Positions 1 to 11,381 are shown, counted from the first letter of the stretch. The stretch is DNA of 64,000 bases from Triplophysa rosa (GCF_024868665.1 NC_079914.1:3714593-3778592); one strand, 5' to 3'. Numbers and translations: made by a program. Notes: a model not told the origin generated them from the sequence alone.

Positions 1-133
1 TCAGCGGTGGAGTTGAAGACAAACAGATCCCATCATTCCACGCTCCTTCACAAGCATCAAGCTACGCCATTGTTATTGTTTTGATTCTGCGCCCTTTAGC
101 GGCGGTTTTTACAAACCGCACCTTTAAATTTCT

Positions 134-203
134 CAATGTTAGTGCATGTTAGCTAATGCATTTACTACTGTTAACAAATAGCACCTTATTGTAAAGTGTT
201 ACC
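134..203. repeat. 3' end of GTAACACTTTACAATAAGG-type MITE
   Basis: The segment containing gttagctaatgcatttact, then tagcaccttattgtaaagtg and ttacc, nearly duplicates the right end of the element at 23249-23575. Only this end is present, so it is a truncated copy. Confidence 0.7.
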
Positions 204-260
204 GTTTTCTTTTACCAACATTTTTCATAATATCTACTGCAGGAGAAATAAATTCATACA

Positions 261-312
261 GGTAAGTAAATAATGACATAATTTTCATTTTGACTGTGAA
301 CTATCCCTTTAA
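261..312. repeat. Remnant of TTAA-flanked MITE
   Basis: The sequence runs from ggtaagtaaataatgacata through attttcattttgactgtgaa to ctatccctttaa. It is one terminal arm of the inverted-repeat family seen complete at 3536-3928 and 59260-59698; the partner arm is missing. Confidence 0.6.
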
Positions 313-1633
313 TGGACATTTAATGAAGTTATTTATGAATGAAAACTACCTATAATGCACCACCTATAGAGTTACGCTTTATAGGTAGTGCATTAATTTA
401 GACTAGTAATCGAACTGAATGGAACTACTTGTGCATTAAACGGTTTTGTTGCACACGTTTGAGCCAATCAGAATCGAGCATTCAGACAGAGCATGTTATA
501 ATGGAAATTGAAAGCGTTAGCGCTGGTGTCATGACAAAATGAACCTCTGGAGAAGACTGATTCCTCATTGATACATGTAAGTTAACTTGACTTTGTAAGT
601 TAATTAAAAGTGTCTTGTTTCCTACTGAGATTTCTTCAGAACTCTGTTGGATCTTGATGAGGTTTACGCTGGAGCCTGTCTGGTTTGACTAACACAGACT
701 TCATAAAGAGTTTTTTAATTGGCTTGGCACGGTGCAGTCAGACGTCTCGCCTATTATTTATATACGGCAGATATATACGCCCCCTCATTATTTATATACG
801 GCAGAATTCAGGCACATTGTGAAATATTACCATTGTACCTCGTAATTTCATCAAACTCTAATGCATTTTTTATTCTGCTGAGTTTGAGAGGGCCGGCTGG
901 CCATAGTCTCAATAAATAATCCAGAGGCCTCATTTTGGGAATGGCGTAAAGCGGTTGCTCAAATGAAAATGAGCTGCACGATGATGTGTTTTTTAACTTC
1001 TCCACAAGGAAATTTACTTTCACTTCAGGTGAAACCCAAATGATGTATTTTGAAATATACAAATATGTGTGCATTGCATTCTCAAAAAGTTCCACAAGGG
1101 GCGCTATGCTTTTCAAAATGTGAGTTTTGCTGACAGATTTTTCTTGGAAAAATGTGATGACTCATCTTGCACTACACGTATTTGTGTCTAATCAAATGAT
1201 ATTTGAAATGTACGTCCAAGCTTTTTTCACTAAGAAATCATCAACAAATGGAAGGAAATTACACTCATCGGTGGTTAAATGGTTTTATTATGCGAAGCGA
1301 TGCTTTGACACGTCCATACTTGCGTAGCACATATGTGTCTTAAGTGTACACATTTGTGTCTTGTGAAGAGAGATGTTTTGATTTCGGCTCTATTAGAAGG
1401 GTCTGTGCTCAGTTCAGCACACATTTAAACCTCATCTCTGCCCGCAGGACATGGTTACTAGGATGATAATTGTCCTTTTCCCCCTAAAATTGGTGGCTGT
1501 TTTGGACTCCAGCCAAATGGATAGCGATTATAATACTGCTACTGAAACGAGGACAATTGTCTGTACCTCTTTGAGTTTGGATAGCCTAAACTCTAATGTT
1601 GTTTGTGCCTTTTTTTGTGTATGTTTTCTACAG

Positions 1634-1717
1634 ATGGTGGTCGTGTCCGATGATGTCCATGAATATGCGATTGCCCTAAAGGACACAGAGGAGAAGATCG
1701 CCCGATGCCCAAGCAGA
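1634..1717 (+). CDS. rnf123: rnf123 exon A (first in window)
   Basis: This exon encodes 28 complete codons including VVVSDDVHEYAIALKDTEE, matching the segment of RNF123 that precedes the DILxEL...SQKVF helix. The acceptor is a pyrimidine-rich tract ending ttttctacag and the donor is gtaaga. Both borders are phase 0. The exon opens with ATG, but this is an internal methionine (vertebrate RNF123 has Met here), not a translation start. The preceding exon, expected to encode a segment like MMYNLSVHQQLGK, was not found in the 1633 bases upstream and should lie before the window. Confidence 0.88.
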
Positions 1718-1859
1718 GTAAGATTATCACGTCATCCATGTAACACAAACATAAACGTTATACAAAAATTATGAAACACTGTGAAGCATCGTTACAGATG
1801 CACAGATGCTAAATTTATCCAACGATAGCTGATTATTTAGAGTGATATCTGCCGATACC

Positions 1860-2940
1860 TACAGTATCTCACAGAAGTGAGTACACCCCTCACATTTTAG
1901 TACATATTGATTATATCTTTTCATGTGACAACACTGAAGAAGTGATAATTTGCTACAATGTAAAGTAGTGCATGTACAGCTTGTATAACGGTGTCAATTT
2001 GCTGTCCTCTCAAAATAACTCAACACACAGCCATTAATGTCTAAACCGCTGGCAACAAAAGTGAGTACACCCCTAAGTGAAAATGTCCAAATTGGGCCCA
2101 AAGTGTCAATATTTCGTGTCGCCATCATTCTTTTCCAGCACTGCCTTGTAACCCTCTTGGGCATGGAGTTCACCAGAGCTTCACAGGTTGCGACTGGAGT
2201 CCTCTTCCACTCCTCCGTGACGACATCACGGAGCTGGTGTATGTTAGAGACCTTGCACTCACAGATGCTCAATAAGGTTTAGGTCTTCACCTTTACCCTC
2301 AGCTTCTTTAGCAATGCAGTGGTCATCTTGGAGGTGTGTTTGGAGCCGTTATCATGTTGGAATACTGCCCTGCGGCCCAGTCTCTGAAGGGAGGGGATCA
2401 TGCTCTGCTTCAGTATGTCACTGTACATGTTGGCATTCATGGTTCCCACAATGAACTGTAGCTCCCCAGTGCCGGCAGCACTCATGCAGCCCCAGACCAT
2501 GACACTCCCACCACTATGCTTGACTGTAGGCAAGACACACTTGTCTTTGTACTCCTCACCTGGTTGCCGCCACGCACGCTTGACACCATCTGAACCAAAT
2601 AAGTTTGTCTTGGTCTCATCAAACCACAGCACATGGTTCCAGTAATCCATGTCCTTAGTCTGCTTGTCTTCAGCAAACTGTTTGTGGGCTTTCTTGTGCA
2701 TCATCTTTAGAAGAGGCTTCCTTCTGGGGCGACAGCCATGCAGAGCAATTTGATGCAGTGTGCGGCGTATGGTCTGACCCCCGACTGGCTGACGCCCCAC
2801 CCCTTCAACCTCTGCAGCAATGCTGGCAGCACTCATACGTCTATTTCCCAAAGACAACCTCTGGATAATCCGTCCATAACACCCCAGCATCCTATTTTGC
2901 AAGGCTATAAGCACCCCTTATATTTTCCTCAGAAAATATT
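1860..2940 (-). mobile_element. Tc1/mariner element, one end lost
   Basis: The right end (in element orientation) carries two direct repeats of the core gtgagtacacccct, at about 1876 and 2060, which is the IR/DR layout of fish Tc1 elements with the outer copy near a TA dinucleotide at 1860. The opposite terminal repeat and the transposase N-terminus are absent: after about 2920 the sequence becomes ordinary intron. The element is therefore a one-ended relic that cannot be mobilised as it stands. Confidence 0.88.
2095..2914 (-). pseudogene. Tc1 transposase pseudogene
   Basis: Minus-strand frame 2914-2279 encodes the second helix-turn-helix region (IAAEVEGVGRQPVGGQTIRR), the segment RPRRKPLLKMMHKKAHKQFA, the first catalytic Asp in LWFDETKTNLFG, the GGSVMVWG motif, and the second Asp in FQHDNGSKHTS. 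Just before the third acidic residue the frame is lost: a shifted frame reads DLNLIEHL then stop, where functional copies have a DLNPIEHLW-like block. The C-terminal part follows in yet another frame (about 2266-2095). The first DNA-binding helix-turn-helix is missing. At least one deletion, a frameshift and a nonsense change inactivate it. Confidence 0.92.
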
Positions 2941-2980
2941 CTAATTTAATTATTTATGATGATCTGATTTTGTTTGGCAG

Positions 2981-3088
2981 AGGCCGGATATTCTAGAAGA
3001 GTTGCAAAAGAGCCAGAAAGTGTTTGCTGAAAAGCTGAACCACTTGAGTCGCAGGTTGGCCTGGATCAACGCCACCATCTATTCCAAG
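2981..3088 (+). CDS. rnf123: rnf123 exon B
   Basis: Thirty-six codons from [20 protein letters not shown] to the end ATIYSK. The acceptor tttggcag and donor gtacgt are clear and both borders are phase 0. The charged, heptad-like composition suggests a helical segment. It lies only about 40 bp downstream of the broken end of the Tc1 element, yet keeps a recognisable T-rich acceptor tract. Identity to the RNF123 segment [22 protein letters not shown] is strong. Confidence 0.92.
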
Positions 3089-3535
3089 GTACGTCTGACA
3101 TCAACAAAAGGTTTTCAGAGAAATATGAGGTATTTCTTTGAATTTCAGAGGTTGGCATTGTAACATGGCATGTAATGGCCCCTGAAACGACTCTTTAAAA
3201 TGGCAAGAATTGTGTATAAGGTAAATGCCAATGCATTTATCACAGAACTTTCTGCATGCGGAATGATAATAGTGGAGGTCATATACCATAGGAAACTGGA
3301 TTTTTCTTGCACTTTATAAAGCTGCAATTAATATTTTTTTGTTAAAAATAAATAAAAATCAATGCTCAAAACTGTATGCTTACTTTACCTTGATTCACAA
3401 CAATATACTTGTAACAGTGACTTTTAATTTAAGCTGTCGGGTACGATATTACAGTTAATATCATCGACTTTAAATCTACTTAATGTATGTAATGTAACCT
3501 GCAATTTATGTTTCAAACAGAGATGGCGATACTAC

Positions 3536-3928
3536 AAAGGGATACTTCACCCAAAAATGAAAACTGTCATGAATTACTCACTCTTGTTGTTCCAAATCTG
3601 TGTAAATCTCTGTTTGGTTGAACACAGAGAAAGATATTTGGACGAATGCTTAACCAAACCCAGTGACTACCATAGTAGGAAAAATTACAATGGCTGTCCT
3701 ACATTCTTCAAAATATCTTCTTTTGTGTTCAACAGAACCAAAAAATGATAAAGTAATTTTTCCTACTATGGTAGTCAATGGTGGCCAAGAACTGTCTGGT
3801 TATAAGCATTCTTCCAAATATATTTCTCTGTGTTCATCAGAACAAAGACATTTATACAGATTTGGAACAACTCGAAGGTGAGTAAATGATGACAGAAATT
3901 TTCATTTTTGGGTGAAGTATCCCTTTAA
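3536..3928. mobile_element. TTAA-type inverted-repeat MITE
   Basis: The left end AAAGGGATACTTCACCCAAA and the right end, whose complement is nearly the same (tgggtgaagtatccctttaa), bound about 390 bp with no coding capacity. The right end keeps a TTAA; the left has lost it. The body holds further internal palindromes around aacacagag and cctactatggtagtcaatg. The end structure matches the abundant fish Angel/piggyBac-like MITEs; that class name is recall, the inverted repeats are seen. Confidence 0.82.
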
Positions 3929-4019
3929 ACAGTTGTTACTGGTTGCTCGCTAAGGAAAGGAGGAAAAGCAATTTTTTTGTTGTTTTTGTAATTCAACTGA
4001 TAATATGACGTCAACGTTG

Positions 4020-4208
4020 CTTAAAGGGACAGTTCACCTAAAAATTCTTTATTTACTCATACTTGAGTTGTTCCAAATCTGTATAAATTTCTTTGTTCCG
4101 ATCTTGCTCTGTGTTCATCAGAACAAAGAAATGTGTACAGATTTGGAACAACTCGAAGGTGAGGAAATGATGACAGAATGTTTATTTTTGGGTGAACCAT
4201 CCCTTTAA
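4020..4208. mobile_element. Short TTAA-type MITE
   Basis: It starts TTAAAGGGACAGTTCACCTA and ends tttgggtgaaccatcccttt followed by AA. It is about 190 bp and mostly palindromic, with internal arms gttccaaatctgta and tacagatttggaac. Same family as 3536-3928, in a shorter deletion form. Confidence 0.85.
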
Positions 4209-4293
4209 ATAATGTTCAAGCTTATCTCTCCATTTATACATTTCTAGATTTTCTGTGAACCTATTTAGTTTCATTAAATGTGTTTGAATGCAG

Positions 4294-4471
4294 GAGAAGA
4301 TGTCGGACGTGTACTGGCTCCTGAGGGTTTGTATCCGCACCATCGAGCATGCAGACAACACTGGCTCCTTGTTTGCATTCATGCCTGAATTCTACCTCAA
4401 CGTAGCCATGAACAGCTACAGCGCCCTCAAGAACTACTTCAGCCCCTCCAACTGCATGGAGGAACTTCCAG
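4294..4471 (+). CDS. rnf123: rnf123 exon C
   Basis: The exon encodes [20 protein letters not shown] and then the very conserved stretch around [20 protein letters not shown], ending MEELPG. It starts in phase 0 after gcag and ends after the first base of a glycine codon (phase 1), completed by the next exon. It is one of the longer exons seen (178 bp). No known catalytic motif is visible. In the family this part belongs to the large helical region between SPRY and RING. Confidence 0.94.
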
Positions 4472-4880
4472 GTCATTATCACGTCATACTCTTTACATTA
4501 ACTTCAAGCAGATACCTATACGTACTGCTGTTTACAAACTCTGTTATTGTTATGCAACCTGTTGTTTTGGGGCATCATGATGAATAGTTTCAAAATCATT
4601 TTGCATTGTTTTGTTGTGTGTCACTCTTGGTGATATATGCATGTGTAATATATGACATGTCCTACAGTATATGGCTATCATTGCATTTTTTGTTTCCTGT
4701 TGTTATTCATGAACAATAAACGAGGAGCATACACTGTAACATTTAAGCCTTGAGAACAAAACTGTGCACCTCCTAAAACAACAAATTCTTCAAATCCATT
4801 TTTATGACTATCGTTTGATTTTTTTTATGTTGTGTTACACAACATGTTTGTGTTTACTGTTGCTTGTGTATCACCATCAG

Positions 4881-4955
4881 GTTACGAGGAAACGCTCACA
4901 CAGCTTGCCACGATTCTCTCCAAGCACTTCGCAGATCTGCGTATCGTCGGGACAG
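4881..4955 (+). CDS. rnf123: rnf123 exon D
   Basis: A 75-bp exon completing the split glycine and encoding YEETLTQLATILSKHFADLR followed by IVGT. Acceptor caccatcag, donor gtgaga, phase 1 at both ends. Reading on past the donor soon meets in-frame stops, and the next exon restores the expected D-I-K/R-D-S-L-M-Q-A order, so the splice choice is well supported. Confidence 0.93.
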
Positions 4956-5419
4956 GTGAGAGAAACCACCTTCGTATGGTTCTGAACCATCTCACAAACG
5001 GTGATATTCCTCATTAGCACGATGTAAATATCTAGAGAGTGTGTTAGTATTGTGAGTGGTTGCTAAGATATTCAGGGTGGTTGCTAGGGCATTAGGGTGA
5101 ATGCATGAGCATATTGTTCACCACTTCAAAATGGGGGAAAATAACTCATCCACATCACAAAAGAACTTGTTGTGGTGTACCATCAGTCATTGTGATGGTC
5201 GGTCACTAGCATTTTCTAATTTCTATCGTCTGAGTAACAGTTACGAATTTTGCTATACCATTTCATTGGCCACACGTTTACACAACAAAGGGCAAGTTTT
5301 TGAAAGTGATACCGATACAGTATATGTGTAAACTGTGACATTATGCGCATGTCTATTACCTGTTTAATAGTCACCACTCTTTAGAAAAATGAATATAGAC
5401 CGTTTCAACGCGTAGATAT

Positions 5420-6960
5420 GGGTGGGCCCGGGTGGACCTGGGCCCACCCACCTGTCAGTCAGGCCCATTCAATTAGCCTAATAAGTGAATTATGTGGCAA
5501 CTATCACAAAACTTGACCTATTAAAATAAATTGTATTGTTTCTTGATTCTTGTTTGCCATATAATCAAATCTATCGATCTATACTGAAATAGATGAGCAA
5601 GCTTGGCATGTATTCCCGTTTTGTTAGGAGCCTAATAAAACCGCAGGTCGAAGCAACCACAGTTCACGTTTTTTCTTTTTTGTGTGCTTTTTGTTTTGGA
5701 GGTTATGCATGCATCTAATAAAGGTTAAATTAATTGGTAATGAAAACAAGATTTAAGAGAGTCATTTATTATTCGTAAAAGTAAAAAAAATTATCTAATG
5801 CTGCACCCAAACTGAAACTAAAAGAGTTTGACGTCGTTTTGCCTCTAAATGCAGATGTAAAGTTGAAATGACTTTAGTCAACATAATTAGCTTACAAAGC
5901 GTTTTGATCGATTTGATCGCTATTACCTGCAGCCCCCGCGCCACTGAGGAACGCGTATTGTTTTCTTCGCAAAGACCTGACTTTTACTCAAGCCTTTATT
6001 GATTTTACTCGACAGAGCATTTTGAAACAACCTAAAAATTAGGATCATGTGACGACTCAAGTGTTTATGTATGTTCCCTACATTATTATGGGCAGTCTGC
6101 TTTATTGACGGGTCTTTCGTTCACCTTTCGTGAGCTCAAAATGCTTTAGTTCTGAACCCTTGTACTCACGCATGCACCGCATATTTTCGATTAAAAACTC
6201 GGCATATAATGTGAGCTTATTATATAGGCCTAAGTATATCAAGTAGGCCTAATTCAGGCTACCGAAAATGGCAAACCTTAATACCCAGTGCTTTTTGCAT
6301 TCGTTAGCTGCACAAATATGCTTATTTTATTTATTCATTGAAACTCCGCCGTGTTTCGTTGTAATTTAAATTGAGGCTCCGTATATTTGCACTAAACAGC
6401 CTAAATGAGCATTTCTTTTCGTTTGACATTTATGTTTAGCTTACGATGGCTAGACGTATCCGGAAAAAACGTTCTTTCTAATTGCACATCACTGCTTGTT
6501 GTTATGCATGTATCAATAAATAGCCTAACTAATAAAAAGCGTACGTGTAAATAATAATAACCTAATAGCCTAATAGCTGATTCATTCGTATTTTTGTCAG
6601 CATTTCTCTCATTGTCATCAGGTGCATGTACATTTTCCTACTATGTGTTGCCTCAGCCATGACCAAGCATAGTTTTCAACATACTATACACTACTGTACT
6701 ATCCAATACTGTCCTGCTGATTTGTTGATGGTGTAGTGTTGAGTCTGTCAGATGCGCGCGAGGTGTGGTCATTATGCTGAAGCTGTCCTTATCGTTATGT
6801 TCTCAGCGCTGTTCATAATGATATACAGGCTTATTCTCTGATTAAACGGTGGAATATTCAAGCAGGTGAAATTGTGTAGCCTATTTTAGATGTAATTTAG
6901 ACCTGATTTTCTCTGGGCCCACCTACATTGTGATTCCTGGCTAGCCACTGGGCTGGACAC
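5420..6960. repeat. Possible hAT-like element with GGGCCCACC ends
   Basis: Near 5420 the sequence reads gggtgggcccgggtggacct followed by gggcccaccc, and near 6915 it reads ctgggcccacctac leading to ggctagccactg. GGGCCCACC-type subterminal repeats with a CAGTGGC end (complement of GCCACTG) resemble some fish hAT elements. The left CAGTG end is not evident and no transposase is seen, so the boundaries are tentative. Confidence 0.35.
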
Positions 6961-7208
6961 ACCCATGTTGCATACACGTGTTGTAATGTGAACAGGTAAA
7001 TAATGGACACAGTGTTCCACGAGAGGATTTTCTTCAGATGTGCACCTGCTGTAGATGTGGTGGTTCCTACCCACGAGGAGCTGAATTTAATCACATTATC
7101 TTGTTCCAGACAGAGAAAAGCCCGAGCCATTATGATTTATGACACGGATATTAAATTAACCCTGCTCTGAATTCTCAAACTACAAGACATTTCCTGTGTT
7201 AATGCATG

Positions 7209-7263
7209 GACTCTCTCTCTCTCCATCTCTCCGTCTGTCTGTCCATTCGTCTCTTTGTCTGTC
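7209..7263. repeat. CT/CTGT microsatellite
   Basis: Interrupted tracts of CT followed by GTCT repeats (ctctctctctctcc, gtctgtctgtcc). Simple sequence with no further role visible. Confidence 0.8.
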
Positions 7264-8072
7264 ACACACTCTCTCTCTGTCGTTTTCTATTAATGTCTCA
7301 TTACCTGCAGAATGTCGAACAGCTCAAAATATGTAAGGAATCAGTTTATCGGCTGTTTTAATGGGAATTCTTTAGCTTAATATAGCCAGTGGCATGCACC
7401 GTTTATCACTGTGCTCCATTTCTCACATGGAGGTGTAATTAAAAGCTTCCTACTTCAGCTCTCGGGCAACGTTAAATCGAGCCGCATTTTTTTTTATTCT
7501 GTTGAAGATTTGGACTGTGAAATACATGGAATTCATGATTCACGAGAAGTGCAGTACTATGCAAATGAACAGATGTTATTAGACACCACCCATTTATTTA
7601 AATTGCATTTCATATGCAGGCTTTTTATTATGCTCACACTCCGTTATGCCGATGCAGTTAGTTTTTTTGAATACTTTTTGTTTTGATTTTTAAACGTGGG
7701 TGTCTTACACGCAGAAAAAACCCTCTGTTTTGAATATGACTGCTGTGTGCTCTGAACTACCTTTGTAAGAATAGCTCTCCAAAGCCTCAATTTGAGTCTT
7801 TAACAAAAGGGTTAACAATTAGGGTCTTTAAACATTTTTTTAGACTTCTTCTGTCAGTATAGTAGTTTACTTATAGTTAGTGACAAAAAACTTTTACCAG
7901 ATATGCACATTTGAAATATTTCCGTTTTTGCGGTCACCCATGCGGTCAATGTCCTGTTTCAATATGACATGTTGTATGTCAACATAGTATAGAAAGTCTG
8001 TTTATGAGCCCAACAAAACGTGCAAACACATTCATTTTCTACATTATTTTTGTAACCTTTTTCCAATTTTAG

Positions 8073-8160
8073 ATATTAAAGATTCTTTGATGCAGGCTTT
8101 GGCCAGTTATGTGTGTTACCCACAGTCCCTGCGAGCCGTCGAGAGGATTCCAGAGGAACA
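8073..8160 (+). CDS. rnf123: rnf123 exon E
   Basis: After the codon split with exon D the frame reads [20 protein letters not shown] and [10 protein letters not shown], nearly the known RNF123 text. The acceptor is ttccaattttag and the donor gtaagt. The exon begins in phase 1 and ends in phase 2, inside the glutamine codon CA|G, which the next exon completes. Confidence 0.95.
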
Positions 8161-8540
8161 GTAAGTGCTTTTTTTATTGTATCAAATAATAAATAAAAAA
8201 AAATGTCTGCACTGGTTAAGAGACTAAATGTAACCGATCAGTTGATGGTTAACTACTGTAGTTTTGCAATGACGGTAGTTGATCTAAAAGAGAAACTGAT
8301 GGACTATAGGTGCCGCTATGTCTCTAGCGGCAACAGTGAAAGTTGTGTTTTGAATTCCTTTCAGACAAATTTCCTTTCAGTTTTATTTTTTTCAACGATG
8401 TGAATCAATACAAGCGATTCATCTTTTGGAGGCTGTATAAGAGTTATACGAGTGCTATCAACGGTTTCATCGAATGCACGCGCCCGGCCCGAATTTAACT
8501 TCTGGTCGGTGTTTGTTTATTGGTCTGGCTAGTGGCTAAC

Positions 8541-8921
8541 TGTAACGGTACTCAGAGAATAGACGATGCTACAGGTGGTAAAGTGAAGGTGAATAAGTTT
8601 AAGGAACCAGGAACAAAAAGGGTAATCCACAAAAATATAATCCACAGGGTAAAAACGTGCAAAAACCAAGTAATCCACTGAACAATACAAAAAAACACGG
8701 AACAAGATAACCAGGGTCAAAACATGCACGGGATAGGTTTGGAACTAGATATACATAAACTTACAACTAGACCAGACACAAAACACTGGGTAAAGGGAGA
8801 ACATATAGTGTCCGGATGATGAGGTGCAGGTGAAAGTCATTAGTAATCGGGTGAGCGGGAACGTGTGAAGCGGGGTGAAAGCGCTGATGCAGGAGGCGTG
8901 GTCGACTGTGGAGACGTGACA
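8541..8921 (-). mobile_element. Candidate solo LTR, gypsy-like
   Basis: On the minus strand the block begins TGTCACGTCTCCACAG and ends CCGTTACA, giving TG...CA termini about 380 bp apart. Its composition (GGCGTGGTCGAC, repeated gtaatccac, AACACGG) resembles fish gypsy-type LTRs. The 5-bp flanks (ctaac and gtcac) do not match cleanly, so a target duplication is not demonstrated, and no internal region or partner LTR is present. Confidence 0.5.
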
Positions 8922-9114
8922 GTCACACTAATAATATAACTATTTATATTTGATTTAATACATTTGCGTGAAATTGCAATGAAGCAACGTTCATAATTGT
9001 TGTCTAATCTATAGCGACTGGTGAATTGTAAACTTGCATGAGATTAATGTGAAAAAACAAAAGCCTGTTTTTGCGTAAAGCCGGCCAATCAGATTAGAGT
9101 TTATATTAGAGTAA

Positions 9115-9592
9115 GGCTGCGTCCGAAATCGCCTACTTCCATACTATATTGTAGGCGAAAATGAGTATGAGTCATGAGTAGAATGTCCGAAACCTCAGTA
9201 TGCAAATTCTGAGATTCGTGAGTGTGGATCGGATGGACACTTCTCTATCCCATGATGCCACGGGAGCTGAGCAACGGTCAAATTTCAAAAGTAAATCAAA
9301 TAAATATAGCGGAAAACTTTAAGGCAGACGTCCATTTTTAACGTAAGTGCCAATAAATTAATTTCTCGTGTCTAAATTATGTTTTTATCAACTCTCACGT
9401 GAAGGTTGTTGTTAATACGTCAAAGAGCATACGGGTCACATGACCATAAAATATGGCGGACGCAGTATGTCCGAAATTTATTCATACTACTCCCAGTCAT
9501 ACTATATAGAACGTACTGTTTTAACGGCTGATAGGTAGGTACTTATTCAAATTCATTACGTACTGTCACAGTATGCGATTTCGGACGCAGCC
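9115..9592. mobile_element. PIF/Harbinger-type MITE with TAA target duplication
   Basis: Termini are GGCTGCGTCCGAAATCGC and its exact complement gcgatttcggacgcagcc, flanked on both sides by TAA (9112-9114 and 9593-9595). A TWA-type 3-bp duplication is the hallmark of PIF/Harbinger insertion. The interior (478 bp in total) has paired subterminal arms such as catactatattgtag but no ORF. Its right end is about 120 bp upstream of exon F. Confidence 0.9.
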
Positions 9593-9716
9593 TAAGAGTT
9601 TGCTTTATTCTGCTGCTTAGTGTGTATTATTGGTTCCTACTGTCTGTCTTTTGTCTGTCTTTGTGTTTTAATGTTGTTATATATAATAAAGTTATATATA
9701 CTGTGATATCTCTCAG

Positions 9717-9804
9717 GCGGGTGGCTATGATGAGGAACTTACTGGCTCCATATGAACAGAGACCCTGGGCTCAAACCAACTGGATTCTGGTTCGTCTTTG
9801 GAGG
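9717..9804 (+). CDS. rnf123: rnf123 exon F
   Basis: The first base finishes the Gln codon, then [20 protein letters not shown] and NWILVRLWR. The [20 protein letters not shown] block is among the most conserved of RNF123. Acceptor atctctcag, donor gtatac, ends in phase 0. A PIF-type MITE ends about 120 bp upstream of the exon without disturbing the acceptor. Confidence 0.95.
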
Positions 9805-10214
9805 GTATACTGCATATTTTCTGTTCTTCCCTCGCTTCTTTCTTTTAATCTTCTCTTTCCCCCAACCTCTTTATAGATTCCAGCTCGGAATAGGTGCATT
9901 AAATCAAAGCCATTATGCAGGATATCTCCGCTGCCGTTTCCAATTAACATTATGAAATGCTTCTGACAGACCAGCGACTGCCATTGTTTTAACATTTATT
10001 CTGTTCTCGAAACAGTGCCTGCATTGTTCTGTAGCTTTCAGAGAAAGTCTACTTGACTAAAATAAACTTTATGGGTGTAATTGAAGTGTCTTTTCATAAA
10101 GAAGTGGTGAATAAATATATTTAAAGGGTCATTGGTCACAGGCACAATAACAGGCTTAATCTGAGAAATATTAATATGAAGTCTGATATTAAATCGTCTT
10201 CGTCTTGTCTTTAG

Positions 10215-10299
10215 GGTTGTGGGTTTGGCTACAGGTACACTCGTCTTCCTCACTTACTGAAGACCAAACCTGAGGATGCCAACCTACCCAGCCTTCAGA
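10215..10299 (+). CDS. rnf123: rnf123 exon G
   Basis: Encodes [20 protein letters not shown] and DANLPSLQ, starting in phase 0 after gtctttag and ending one base into a lysine codon before donor gtgagt. The following intron is about 12 kb and is the most heavily transposon-loaded interval between two found exons. Confidence 0.95.
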
Positions 10300-10997
10300 G
10301 TGAGTCATTCAATTGTATTACTTTATTTATTTTATTTTACTAAAAATATTTTTTTCTTTGTGAGTTTTCTCAGTTATTTTTAAGTTATATGCTAATACAT
10401 TTCTGGGCTGCGTTTCCCGAAACCTTCTTAACGCTACGTCTTCTTAAGTTATACCTTATGCTGTACCTAATCGTTAATACTTGTTTCCCGAAACCTTCTT
10501 AGTTAAGTATACCTTCTGCAAGTCATACTTTCGTAAGGTTGGTCTGGACCGCTCTTAGCTATACCTTATCACCTTTGATGGTTCATACCGCTATGCAATA
10601 AGCTTTTCTACATCGCAGTTTAATTTCACATATAAAATTTAATATAAATTCTATTTACTATTAAATTTACATTTTTACTTTAACTTTAATTTTACAAATA
10701 AAATACTCGGGTTTAATACACTCAGTGTAGGCTATTGAAGTGTTTTCATGAATAAAATTGTCATACACTGAGGGTTGTTAGCGTTTTTAATTACAGCCTA
10801 TTATCCCAAGGCACATCAGCTGGCAAACCATTTGACAGGAAAGGCGTAGTCTATATAAAGGGAATGAATGTTATGGTGAGTTTGGTCAAACTATGACAGC
10901 GAATAGTTGTCTTAAATCAAAGACGGCGCCGTCCGCGGAGCCAGTTAGTGTATTTGCACAATTTCATTAGAGAACATTTTAGTCCCCTGGTTACCAT

Positions 10998-11381
10998 GTC
11001 AGAAGAGAAAATTCTACACAAATTTAGCCTGCCATGGGAGCAAATTCTGCAGCTCTTGCATCTCATTGGCCCAACTTGGTCGAGACAAACTCGACGGAGC
11101 TGCCCCCTCAGCCCCGAAAATCAGCTGCTGCATGGCGGCTCTTCGTTTTTATGCCGTGGGGAGTTTTCTGGAGGTGTTTGGGGATGAATATGGGCTGAGA
11201 AAGACCTCGGTGTGCCGGTGCGTTCACTGCTCCGTCATGCCACCGATTACATACGTATGCCTTTCGCCAGGCACGACGTGATGGAGGCACATCAAGGCTT
11301 CCATGCCATTGCGGGTGTCCCGCGAGTGATTGGCATTCTGGATGGGACACTTATCCCTATACACAAATGAGTGATTTATGC
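10998..11381 (+). pseudogene. HARBI1-like transposase fragment
   Basis: Three frames each give part of a Harbinger transposase: 10998 onward reads MSEEKILHKFSLPWEQILQL; 11132-11215 reads MAALRFYAVGSFLEVFGDEY then GLRKTSVCRCVH, corresponding to the family's ALRFYA-GSF---VGD--GLSK-SVSRCVH block; 11290-11370 reads HQGFHAIAGVPRVIGILDGT, with the first catalytic Asp. Frameshifts separate these parts and a hAT insertion ends the frame. The remaining catalytic residues of the DDE domain are not visible afterwards. Non-functional. Confidence 0.85.

Larger units (their letters stand above)
1..1633. other. Intron sequence upstream of exon A
   Basis: No exon recognised. It contains the tail of a dispersed MITE (134-203), a TTAA-MITE remnant (261-312) and a small near-perfect hairpin at about 352-397 with arms AATGCACCACCTATA and its complement. 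Short ORFs here show no family resemblance or splice-consistent coding pattern. Confidence 0.6.
1718..2980. other. Intron A-B, largely Tc1 element
   Basis: About 140 bp of intron precede the Tc1 end near 1860. The element's damaged body fills nearly all of the rest. Confidence 0.8.
3089..4293. other. Intron B-C with two TTAA MITEs
   Basis: Beyond the two MITEs listed separately, about 3385-3535 contains a fragment (gcaatttatgtttcaaacag, then agatggcgat) of a dispersed repeat also seen at 36831-36990, 59765-59935 and 60746-60830. Confidence 0.6.
4956..8072. other. Intron D-E, mostly unassigned
   Basis: It has a fragment of a ggttgctaggg repeat near 5058-5100, a region bounded by GGGCCCACC palindromes (5420 and about 6915), and a CT-rich microsatellite (7209-7263). 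The rest, including 7264-8072, shows nothing I can support; its ORFs lack splice or family evidence. Confidence 0.5.
8161..9716. other. Intron E-F with solo LTR and PIF MITE
   Basis: Contains a candidate solo LTR (8541-8921) and a complete PIF-type MITE (9115-9592). The remaining pieces (8161-8540, 8922-9114, 9593-9716) hold no gene that I can see. Confidence 0.7.

Noticed and set aside
352..397. Small hairpin AATGCACCACCTATA as a terminator or RNA gene
   Set aside because: Short imperfect palindrome in intron DNA with no supporting context.
1634..1636. ATG at the start of exon A as a translation start
   Set aside because: It follows a good acceptor and matches an internal Met of RNF123; the SPRY half of the protein precedes it.
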